From Tritrichomonas musculus (lineage: Eukaryota; Parabasalia; Tritrichomonadida; Tritrichomonadidae): a stretch of DNA of 64,000 bases. The notes under the pieces are model-generated. The model searched no databases. It was not told where the DNA came from and saw only the letters and a list, made by a program, of their open reading frames with translations. Position numbers and translations under genes: made by a program. The stretch's first letter is position 1. Every line of letters starts with the position of its first letter. The stretch spans positions 7,874,001 through 7,938,000 of the forward strand of contig JAPFFF010000003.1 of NCBI GenBank assembly GCA_039105265.1. Direction: 5' to 3'. Below are positions 1-9,700 of this stretch, piece after piece.

Positions 1-999
1 ACTATTTTTATAATCCAATGCATATTTTGGATGATATGAATTGGAAGAACAGCCGTTATATTGAATGTCAATTGTTCCTTTGTCAACAATATTTCCTCCC
101 GATTTATCAGTCAAATATTTGATGATTCCATTGAATTCACCTCTTTCTTTCAAAAGAGATTGAATGCCAGTAACTTTTTCTGTTGTGTATCGTTCCTTCT
201 TTAATCTTTTGTTTAATTCTTCCTTATTGACTTCTGATTTCAAAATCCTTTCAGCAATTAACCTCCAAATGTGTGAATTCAAATCGCTCATATCAAAAAT
301 GTCAAAAAAGTGTCGAAGTTTTTCAATACTTACATTCAAAAAGTCGATGTATTCAAACAAATAAGATAAATTTGTATCTTTCATGTAGAAATCAATGATT
401 ACGTCAAGTAACGAGCCTTCATCTTCAATTTTGAGTTTGTCACTTTTTATGATTTCTTCAAATATTTGTGAATCAATTATTTCAATTCTTTTTTGGTCGA
501 TGGCAAAAAAATGACTGGAAATAAATTCAAGTTCTGTCTTAAGGTATTCAATTTCTTGTGTAGAAAATGGTTCTTTTTGTCCTTCTTTGAAATTATTAAT
601 TGTTTGAATTTTGCTTAAAAGATGATCTATAACATTATCAGTAGTATTTTCTTCATATTTCGGTGAATATTTGAAGAATTCGGTTTTGTTTCCTAAAATA
701 GAAAAGATATTTTGAAAATAATCAAGTTCTTCCTTTGTTAATGTTTTGGGATGAAAATTAATTAGAGAAAGGAATGATGAAAAATCAATATTTGTGGATT
801 CATTTTTTGTAGTAATGGTAAATGTATCGATTGTTTCATCAGTAAAATGTAAATGGCAAATTTTTGGTGATAAAATATCTGCAACAAAGCGATTAGTTTT
901 GTATTCTTTACCGTTAACAATGAATGTAAAATTTTTTTCATATCTGTCAAATGGGATTTCTTTTATCGAGTCGGTACTAAGAGTAATCTCGTTTTGCAT
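1..999 (-). CDS. BTB/BACK-like trichomonad protein, N-terminal part (runs off window)
   Basis: Reading the minus strand from the ATG at 997-999 gives an uninterrupted frame of about 333 codons that continues past base 1. It starts MQNEITLSTDSIKEIPFDRY, followed by FTFIVNGKEYKTNRFVADIL, the BTB-like opening of a large trichomonad family. A BACK-like helical middle follows (around LLDVIIDFYMKD and HIWRLIAERIL). Near the window edge comes GIIKYLTDKSGGNIVDKGTI, which in relatives leads into a discoidin-like (F5/8 type C) domain; that part would lie outside the window. The family is known from sequence only; a scaffold or ubiquitin-adaptor role is inferred from BTB proteins generally. An initiator-like TCACATT lies a few bases upstream. 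Family assignment is fairly sure, function is not. Confidence 0.75.
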   Translation of the reverse strand, partial: MQNEITLSTDSIKEIPFDRYEKNFTFIVNGKEYKTNRFVADILSPKICHLHFTDETIDTFTITTKNESTNIDFSSFLSLINFHPKTLTKEELDYFQNIFSILGNKTEFFKYSPKYEENTTDNVIDHLLSKIQTINNFKEGQKEPFSTQEIEYLKTELEFISSHFFAIDQKRIEIIDSQIFEEIIKSDKLKIEDEGSLLDVIIDFYMKDTNLSYLFEYIDFLNVSIEKLRHFFDIFDMSDLNSHIWRLIAERILKSEVNKEELNKRLKKERYTTEKVTGIQSLLKERGEFNGIIKYLTDKSGGNIVDKGTIDIQYNGCSSNSYHPKYALDYKNS

Positions 1000-1003
1000 G
1001 AAT

Positions 1004-1011
1004 AAATGTGA
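1004..1011 (-). promoter_or_regulatory. Initiator-like element of the BTB/BACK gene
   Basis: The minus strand reads TCACATTTATTC directly before the ATG at 999. This fits the trichomonad initiator (TCA, A as +1, then Y-W), which commonly sits within about 20 bases of the start codon. It would give a 5' UTR of about 10 bases. It is a short motif in AT-rich DNA, so the call rests on position. Confidence 0.45.
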
Positions 1012-1045
1012 TATGTGATATAAAAAATAATTTTCATGGAAATTA

Positions 1046-2880
1046 CCCTTTTCCCGTGTAATTTGGCAATTGGCTTTTTGAATAATAATTTAAAAAGTTG
1101 GTATAAGTAAAAAAATAAAAAGTGACATGTTTTTTTTTTCTTTAAAAAAAATTGAATACTTTATTGTCCATGGCCAGACAAATCAATAAAAGGAAACTTT
1201 GCAGGATCTTCTATCAGATCTTCCATTGTGCATAAAAAGAGGTCCTTATATCAATTATTACATAACTCGAAGAAATTGTAATTTATTAACAAGGATTGAT
1301 AATTAATTATTGGAAGATGTTTTCTTATATTTGTTTCATATTATTATTTAATGAAGTAATTAATGCTGAACAATGTATTATTATGTTAACTCGAAAAAAT
1401 CGTAATTTATAAACAAGGATCAATAAACTAATCATCAACATGGATAACAATTAGTTGCAAGAAACAATTTTAAAAAATGAAATCATCATTTTTTAGCAAT
1501 TTATTTATAAAAACAAAATTATAATAATTTCAATGAATTTAAGTTAATTTCAATGGTATAGTTTTCAAATATCGTTTTATTTCAAATTGTCTGAATTATT
1601 TTCAGTCAAATTGATAAACTATCATTATTTTCAGAGATAGCCGATATTTCAATAAGGTTTTAGTCATTTATTATGTTTTCCCAACACTTTAAAAATCAAA
1701 TTAATCGCTTTAATGATATTACAGAATGACAATTTTTTTACTGACATAGGAAATTAAAACAATTTATATTAAATAATTTAGTTATTATTCTAATTTATTA
1801 TAAATTTGTTTGATTCAAGTTGCAATAAAAGTAATTACTTTTATTAAAACTCAATAATTTTTGAAAGTATATTTTTTAAAAAGGGCAGATATTACAAATG
1901 AATTCACTTAATCTCTATATTGCTTGACTGATTTATTAATTTCTGTTAATTTAAACAAATTACTTTTGAAATTTCTTAGGACATTACTTAATATTAAGTA
2001 TTAAACAATTTAATTTTTTACTCTTTTTTATTATTATTATTATTAATATTTTTAAGAGCTTTGTATGACAGATTAAAATACTTGTCCAATTGAGTTTAAG
2101 ATAAAAATATTTTCATTAAATAAAATTTCCAAATATAAGTAGTGCAATTTTTTCTCCTCAATTTGCTAGTAATTATGTTGAATTATATTCAGGGCATATT
2201 ATTTTTATACAATAAACGCTTATATTGAGATTTTATAAGAAATAATCAAAATTTATAAAAGATTGAATATTAACAAAAGACAGCAATGTTTGATATACGT
2301 TTAATTTATTTATCTTTCAATCTAATTCAACTTTAGAAAGTATTGGCCTGTGATATTTAAAACTTATTTGAAAAACTGAAATTATATATAAATTTAGATG
2401 TACCTATTTTGGACTTTTAGCTTGTTACTGAAATATTATATTTTAAATGATATAGTAATGTTAAATTTTGCTAATTATCATGAAATACGTCTTTTTTGGT
2501 AATTATAATTACAATCGAAATGTGCGTGTTTTAATGAAAAATAAAGATTGTCAAATATATGTATTCAAATATCAATTCTAGAAAGGATTTGAAGAGATGA
2601 TGTAAAATAGTTCTACTGATATTTGTATTTCTGAATATCTTATAAACTTAGGATCATAGATTTTTCTAAAATTCCATATAACAATTCTTTATTATGATAA
2701 ATGAAACATATCTCAGTTTCATTGCGCATTGATAAAAACATCACGAATTAGATCGTCATTTTGCAATATAAAAAATAAATAAACGTTCTCCTTGTTCATA
2801 ATTGAAAACAATAAACGGTCGTTTTGGCTATTTTGAGAAGAGTCTCAAAAAGCCAATTGCCAAATTACACGGGAAAAGGG
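1046..2880. mobile_element. TA-flanked TIR element of 1.8 kb without transposase (Tc1/mariner-like or MITE-like)
   Basis: Inverted repeats of about 35 bases end this stretch. The left end starts CCCTTTTCCCGTGTAATTTG at 1046 and the right end, read on the minus strand from 2880, is the same and continues through GGCAATTGGCTTTTTGA. A TA lies directly outside each end (1044-1045 and 2881-2882), as for Tc1/mariner insertions. No open frame of transposase size lies inside, so it is a non-autonomous or decayed copy. Two imperfect direct repeats of about 45 bases occur near its left end (about 1266-1310 and 1390-1434, sharing AACAAGGAT). The superfamily is inferred from TIR plus TA only. Confidence 0.75.
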
Positions 2881-3337
2881 TAAATGTTTTCACAATTCGT
2901 GTTTGTTCAAAATTCTTATTGATATAGATGGAAAAGGCTTGGATATAGATACAGCTAATTTTTATCGTAATGGAACTAAATTTACTACAATAAGGAAAAA
3001 ATAGAAAAAAATATAACCATTTTTTGTAAAAAACGTAAATAATTGAAAAAATATTGTAACACAATTTTTGAATAGTAAATATTTATTTCAAATAAATAAA
3101 TAAATAAAATGATTTTAATATAAAAAACTGAGATATAACAATATTTTAAAAACATTGAAATTGAAAGGTAAAATATTTAGCCATTACAATAAGCTTATTG
3201 TATTAAAATTTGATTATTTATTTGGCAGCTTAAGGCTAAAATAATCTGCCTTATAATAGGTCAATATAAACGGTTATGTAAAATTAAAAAAAAAAAAATC
3301 GAATAAGTATTCAATTTTAATTGACCATAGGGAAGGC

Positions 3338-3412
3338 CAAAAAAAGCGGTACCCGTTACTGAATGATATTTCGAAAATAATTTGACCTATGGCTGATCGG
3401 CATTGAAAATTC
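3338..3412. repeat. Possible subterminal or terminal repeat of the pogo-like transposon, left side
   Basis: This segment contains GGCCAAAAAAAGCGG, then CCCGTTACTGAATGATATTT and CTGATCGGC. The second part recurs in inverted orientation at about 30789-30846 (TTCAGTAACGGG, preceded by TGTCGAAATATCG and GACGATCAGA). The first part recurs in direct orientation at 30901-30920. The two places lie outside the two halves of the transposase gene, so they may mark the ends of that element. The match is imperfect and the exact ends cannot be fixed by eye. Confidence 0.4.
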
Positions 3413-4505
3413 TCTCAATTTTTTTTATTTTGCAAAAAAATCTTCTCAAATCCTCACAAAAAAAAATTGGCCTTTCTTTCAAAAAAAGAAATTTATTTCT
3501 AAAGTTCCAAAATTGTAGTATTTTTTGATTTTTTTTTTGAATGAAAAGTCGTTCAAAATAAACTTTTTATGTAGCATCATTTAGTCGATCTCTACATTAG
3601 CTTTTCTATATCATAATATTTGTGTTAAAACTATAGATTAATAAAAAGCATTCAAATTTGAGATCATAATTATTAAACATTAATATTCAATTTGTTTTTA
3701 TTTTGTTTTGTATATTAAAGCATCAGAGGGAAACCAACAAATATATAACATATATTTACTTTTTTAGTAAAACTTGATTAAAATATGAATGTTTAAATAT
3801 AATATTTTGGAGCCTTGACTAACTTTTATGATCTCATTGGGCATTGATGTTCATCAAATCCTGAATGCTTTATAATAGGTATAGTGGTGTTTGAAAAGGG
3901 AGTTTTTTAGAAAAACTGGGAGAAAGTTATATGATAATTAAAATAAATATATCTTAATTAATATATAATATTTACATTTTTTATGTAATTTTTATATTTA
4001 TAATAAAGCATATATTTTATATAAAAAATAGTTTAATGAAAAATAATTTGTTAATAAAGATATTTTTATGTTTATTATTTGTGTGAATAAATAAACATCA
4101 TTCAGAATTTTTTCTTCTAATAACAAAAATATAAAATCGTCTTATCTTTTGGAAAAAGCAATGAAACATCAATCAAAATAATTTCAAACAAAATACCAAA
4201 TTAAATAATCTTAAATATACATAAAATAAGGTATTATTTAGGATTTTTACCGCCATTTCTATATTTTTTTTTTTTTTTTACACTTAATGCAGTATTAGAT
4301 TTAAAAAACACCACATTTATTAATTACTAGCATTAAATTTGATATATATTCCAAAAAACTATAAAATTTGATGAATTAAATTTTCAAATATGAAATGGAG
4401 ATTATATTTTGGAAAAAAAAATGGAATTTTTTTGAAAATGGTGCTGCTACTTTTAGCATATAATAATTATTTATAGTGAGTTAAATTCATTTTGAAATTT
4501 ACAAG

Positions 4506-4571
4506 AAAAGTGACATCCATTTATTTTAATTCAAATATAAAAAGTGACATCCATTTATTTTAATTCAAAAA
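4506..4571. repeat. Tandem repeat, two copies of 34 bp
   Basis: Two near-identical units containing GTGACATCCATTTATTTTAA start at 4510 and 4544. Non-coding. Confidence 0.85.
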
Positions 4572-4602
4572 AAAAATTGAATAAAATAATACTAAAATGT
4601 TA

Positions 4603-4934
4603 AGGGACCACTATCAAATTCTATGTTAAAAATTCTATGAGTTATCACAAAATTAATTGACTTAAAAAAAATTATTTCATGAGTATTTTTGCTATATTTT
4701 AGTATATATAAATTATATAAATTACATATCATTTATTTCTATTCTTCTTTTAAGCTTATTCCCTTTTTTCAATAAAAATTTAAAAGTTGAAAGGAGTAAA
4801 AATTTTACAAAAATGATCGGAATGGTGAAATTTTAAAGTTTTAAACTTTTTCCGAGATAACAACTATTGAATTTTCTTTTCTGTGAGTTTTCTCAATATT
4901 GAAATGTTTACAAAAAAATATGATAGTGGTCCCT
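4603..4934. mobile_element. TA-flanked MITE of 332 bp
   Basis: Perfect 14-base inverted ends: AGGGACCACTATCA at 4603 and its complement ending at 4934. Each is bordered by TA (4601-4602 and 4935-4936). If the borders are read as TTAA, a piggyBac-type duplication is an alternative. No coding capacity. The TIR differs from those of the other short elements in this window. Confidence 0.65.
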
Positions 4935-5196
4935 TAAAAATCTTAATTGGTTCATGACTAATTGCTGAATAATTAAAAAAAACATCTATAAAATTATGAA
5001 CAAAAGTTTTTTGAAAAAGTGGCATCGAATTATTTATATTCAATTTTTTAAAAAATAAGAATCAATTCACCACATTTATTATTTAATAATTTCCAGAAAT
5101 TATTATCATTTTCATTTTAAAATAAAAATATAATAACTCAATTGATAAAATTATGAAATTTGTATTTTTACTATATAATAAATATTAATAAGATAA

Positions 5197-6049
5197 CTAT
5201 TCTTTAGGACCAAACAATCTTTTTATCATTTCTTCTTTTTCTTTTGAATTTAATGTTTTTACTTTTTTTGGTTCTAAACTCCATGTTTGAGATTTTTTAT
5301 TATATTTGACTTCTTTTACAACCTTTAACAATTCTAAAGCGTATCTAATTCGCCTATCTGGTGCTAAATCTTCCACTGGACCAGGAAGATTACCATATTT
5401 TGAACATTCATTAATAATTGATTCCAATGATAATCTTTTTGTCTCATCATTTTGAAATACTGAAGTTACTGCTTCCATTATTGTTTTGGGTTCTTGTATT
5501 TTCTGTTGAGTTTCTTGTATTAAATCATGGTCTATAAGTCTTCCTTTTAGAGTTTGTAATTTTTTTCAAATTCAATATCTTCTGAATAATTTGAATCATC
5601 TAAGTCATCTGTGTATATTGAAATTGCTTTTTCGAATGCTAACTTAACATCATATGGCGTTATGGTTTTCCATATTGAAAGTAGAGTAGAAGTTGCTTCA
5701 CGTTTGCTCATTTGTTTTAAAACTTTAATCTTTTCACGAAAAACAGCTTTTAATGGGTCGAATAATTGAAAAATACTTTGAGCGTATAATTCATTGAAAA
5801 ACTGTGTTTGTTTGCTTTTAACAATTCCAAATATTAATACATCTAAAGGTTGGAACTTAAATGTCAATCCTTCAGGAATTTGTATAATATCTATATTTAA
5901 ACTTGTAGCAAAATCATCGTTTTCTTTTGTATCGTGTGCTCCATATGAATCTGTTATCAAATATATTCTGTTACATCTGTCATATAAATTAGTATTATTT
6001 ATAGGTGGTAAAAAATGATATCTTAAATCTTTTAAAAAGTGTTGCCAAG
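5197..6049 (-). pseudogene. pogo-like DDE transposase, C-terminal half (split by the Polinton)
   Basis: This is the 3' part of the transposase whose 5' part lies at 29549-30484. It includes the second catalytic region LITDSYGAHD and the third, LTFKFQPLDVLIFG, the QPLD signature of DDE_1/pogo-Tigger-CENP-B-like enzymes. The reading matches that of the other half once one copy of the 5-bp CCAAG duplication is discounted, so the host element was intact here when the Polinton inserted. Further on, the frame stops at an A-run (T-run 5560-5566 on the plus strand), while a second frame (5197-5478 and just upstream) carries on with protein-like sequence including DRRIRYALELLKVV. This suggests a one-base slip in that run, or a separate small ORF. 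It is a plain cut-and-paste DNA transposon relic. Confidence 0.8.
6045..6049. repeat. Target site duplication CCAAG, left copy
   Basis: CCAAG directly outside the left end (AGTAGTTAAG) of the Polinton. The same five bases follow the right end at 29549-29553. Five to six bases is the usual range for Polinton/Maverick insertions. Confidence 0.8.
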
Positions 6050-6738
6050 AGTAGTTAAGTATAGGCGGTGTCTCATACTTCACCACCGCCTACACGCTTC
6101 GCCACCAAGCTCAGGTACACCCTCGCTTGGGCCTCAGCTTCCGGCCAAATACCTACTGAAAAACCTATCGTAAGTATACCCTATCTACATTAGCTAATTT
6201 CCCACCCCCGTCCCTCAAGTTCAAGTACATTGCCGTTTTTCAATATTTCTATTAATTTTTTATACAACACTATACAAATGACCATACCATCAGATTTAAA
6301 GATTATGACCCAATATAAACAGTTTACTCTAAGAAATCCTATTTATACTTCTCGTGAAACCCAACAAGTTTATGATTCCTTTAAAGACATCAGGACATGT
6401 GATTCTAATGGATATGTTATAATTGAGGTTTTGGACGAAAGAAACAAATTTAGTGGTTTTAGATATGCTAAATTTAGACGTGCAGCTGTTTTGAAATACA
6501 ATAATGATTATGATAGGGAAAGAGAAAAAGATGCACCACGATATAGAAAGTTTGATGAGCACCATAAGATATTTGAGTAAAAAGTGTTAGTATTATTTTG
6601 TTTGCCAAATACCCTCTGAAAACCTATCGTAAGTACACACTCTCTACTTTCACTATTCCACCAATGTCATTTCCAAGGTATGGAGTAGTTTTTGAGCTTT
6701 CTAATGGTGTTTTTTGAATTCTACACCCGAAAAAATAT
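6050..6738. repeat. Polinton terminal inverted repeat, left
   Basis: The 689-bp left TIR matches the complement of 28882-29548, differing by one short indel near the inner end and a few substitutions. It holds a small inward-reading gene (6278-6580). Two direct repeats of about 47 bases, at 6144-6190 and 6604-6650, bracket that gene. Both contain GCCAAATACC and CCTATCGTAAGTA. Confidence 0.93.
6278..6580 (+). CDS. Small protein encoded inside the left TIR (100 residues), unknown
   Basis: The frame is open from a TTG at 6230, but the first ATG, at 6278, is the likely start, giving MTIPSDLKIMTQYKQFTLRN and about 100 residues. The product is charged and rich in Tyr, Arg and Asp, with a basic middle (GFRYAKFRRAAVLKY) and an acidic, Arg-rich tail. 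No signal peptide or membrane segment is visible. The same protein is encoded by the right TIR (29018-29320), also reading inward, so the element has two identical copies. I do not recognise the family. A nucleic-acid-binding or regulatory role at the ends is only a guess from the charge and location. Confidence 0.55.
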   Translation: MTIPSDLKIMTQYKQFTLRNPIYTSRETQQVYDSFKDIRTCDSNGYVIIEVLDERNKFSGFRYAKFRRAAVLKYNNDYDREREKDAPRYRKFDEHHKIFE

Positions 6739-6756
6739 CTATCAACTTTTTGTATT

Positions 6757-9700
6757 TCACAGTAATGAATGTATTTCATTCTTAGTGTTATCTTCAAGTA
6801 AGATACCATTTGATGTAAAGAATGTCGAATTAATCGCTATGAAATTAGCTGTTGCATTAACCACTAAATTGCCACTACTTAATGGAAATTCAATATTGTT
6901 TAACCAGATCTTAGTTGGTTCACATTGATATTCACTCGTAGGCGTATTATTAACATTGAATGATATATTGATTTTGATTTCTTCTTCACTGGTAACATTA
7001 TCTTTGGTTTCATTATAATTCAAATAGAGTGTTCCCTCATATGCATCAAGTTGTTTTTCGAATTGATAACGAATGCTATTACTATTCGGTACGCTGAATG
7101 TGTACTTAATTATTGTTAATTTATTCACTAACGCATCTAACCTAGCTTTTAATGATTCGTTCTCATGTTGTAGATTTGATATCTGACTGTTCATTGTTAC
7201 GATTTTAGTAGCATTATCACCTACTAACTTGGCTAGATCTTGATGAGATTTAATATAATTATTTAATTTTGTCTTCAGTTCATCATTTTCACTTTTCAAT
7301 GCTATTTGATCTTCTTCACCAAATTCAGCTAGAGTAACTCGTACTGGATATGTTCCAGAGTAATTATAAAGTACACCTGTTGCTTCTTCCCAATAAAACG
7401 TGCCAACACTTATATCCATAACATGAGCAATTGTATCGTGTATGTTTTTTGTACTTTCCGTCTTGAATATGATATCAAATTCCTCATTTACATTTGAGCC
7501 AGTCACACCAACCAAGTGAGCACCTTCTTGGAATGGAATGAAGGAAGTAGAAAAGAAATCACCAAGCAGATGTTCTGGTTCGTAAGGGCCGTTTGTTATT
7601 GGTAGAATAATTTTATTCCCAACTTTCAAATCAGTTTTGCTTCGATATTTTTCATCGGATTCACTTTTTGAATAAGCATAATCATCAGGAATCTCACTTT
7701 TCAATGCTATTTTATCTTGCTTCAATATTTTTTCCGCTAATATTAATTTGGTATCAAAAGAGTCTTCCCCATTATCGATGTAAAAGCATTGACCAAATCT
7801 ATCGCTTTTATAATAGGTCAAGTTATAGGTTGTTCCATCAATTTCAACATCGACATTAACTCCATCTTCAGTGATAACACCATTATAATCAAACAAATAA
7901 TCAAACTCTTTTACAAAGCCATCGTTATTTGATATTGTTCCAACAAGGTGAATTCCACTAGTCAATTTTATTTTGACTTCCCACGATCCTGAACTATCTT
8001 GTACATTTTCAAATGGCACATCAATAGATTCTTTGTATATCAAATCATTTTTGCTTCGATATTTTGCATCCGCTTCCTCTTTTGTATACAGGTTATCCAT
8101 ATTAACCATATTATTTTTTAATTCATCTAATGCTTCATTTACTTCATCAACAGTTGGGAATTCATTTAAAGTCGTAGCTAGAGCAGTATCATTCTTTTCT
8201 ATCTGTTCATTTAATGTATCTATCTTCTTATGTAAAGCATCTATATCACAAGTATATGCTAAATCATTTGTAGTAAATTCCATTCTTCTTTTTGCTGTAT
8301 TCTCTTTGATGCTGATTCCACTAACCCTATGTTTATTTGGGTTTGATATAACAAATGTTTTGTCATTCATAGTGCAGCTAGGAAAATCAGTTGTTCCTTG
8401 GTAATTAATTGTTCCACCAGTAATATTAATAGTAACTATATTCTCTTCATAATCAACATCATTGTATTCACTAACTTTTTGCACCAAAAATCGTGCTTTG
8501 ATTATTCCATCTGTTATTGTGTCTTCAGCCTCCAAATGAACCTCGCCATTAACAAATTTACCAACAACATCTATTATGTCATCTCTAACCAATTCATTCT
8601 TTGAAATATAGTCATTATTTATTTCATTGATAGCATTACATAACATTTTAAATGTTGGTTTCATTGCATGCACAACATTATTACATATATTGAACACACC
8701 CGCAACACTAGGAACACTTGTATCTTCATTAGCATCATATGTCAACTCTTTTATGTCTTCATTACACCAATCAATTAATGGAGTTAAATCAGTTTTAATG
8801 CTTCTACTTAATAAATGTAATGGTAATTCATTAGCATAACCAAACCATCTTTCTCCTGATTCAACAATACATCTAACAGAACCATTAATACCATTGAAGC
8901 CAAAACTAATACCTGTTTCTGTTAATGATAAACCTCCCATTAACGTACCTGTTGCTCCTATTGCTAACGCAACTCCTGCCATTATTTCTAGTTTATCTGT
9001 TTCAGACTTTAAATATTGAGTTTTATTTTGTTGCTCAGTCATTTCACTTCTTAATGTATCTACTTTTGATGTAATATCCTTGACATCATATGAAACAACA
9101 TCAAAATTATTTGTCAAAACATTTAAATCACTTCTCATCGTTGTAATGTTATCTGCAGTAATGATTTTGGATGAAGTGATATTATAGTCAGTATAAAGAG
9201 TTGTTGCGGCATTTGGGTTTGGTCTTATATCATAAAACTGTTGGTCTATTATGTATTTAAATGCATTTGTTGTTGAATCCCAATTAACTTCTTCGATTGG
9301 ATCAACTAAATCTTTCCTTAGATATAGTTCTACATCTTTTTTTGTTGTATCAATATTTGAATCACTCCATTTATATGGAATTCTATCTATTGTATCATAT
9401 TCTGCATATATTCCTATGCAAACACAATCCTTTGCTTTATTATATTGATACACATCTACTGTACTATTAACTTCATCACTAAATCTAAATGTCAATCTCA
9501 TGGAATCAGAAGAATCACGTAGTGTTAAATATAATACTCCTCTTTCAAATGTCTTGAGCAAATCTTTAATAGCATTAGGATTCTTGTAATAATTTTGCCA
9601 TTCAACACATGAAACATAAACAGGTAGAGTTGAATATTTAGGATATGATGTATTGTTAAATATTTTTCCCGTATTATCAATGCTTATTCTTAGTTGAAAA

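Larger units (their letters stand above)
2881..5196. other. AT-rich non-coding stretch, partly the 3' side of the DDE transposon
   Basis: No supportable gene. It holds a GGCC-rich motif block at 3338-3412 that recurs near 30.8 kb, a 34-bp tandem repeat at 4506-4571, and a TA-flanked MITE at 4603-4934, listed separately. The rest is AT-rich sequence with long A or T runs. Confidence 0.6.

Noticed and set aside
2828-3064. A 78-codon minus-strand frame
   Set aside because: It runs across the right TIR end of the 1.8 kb element and is low-complexity Phe/Tyr/Ile; no family character.
3882-4316. Inverted TGGTGTTT and AAACACCA as a further MITE
   Set aside because: Only about eight bases match, borders are not both TA, and such short matches are expected by chance here.
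6164-6640. GTAAGTA within the TIR repeats as a 5' splice site
   Set aside because: No matching trichomonad 3' splice/branch motif was seen nearby, and the motif is part of a longer repeat.
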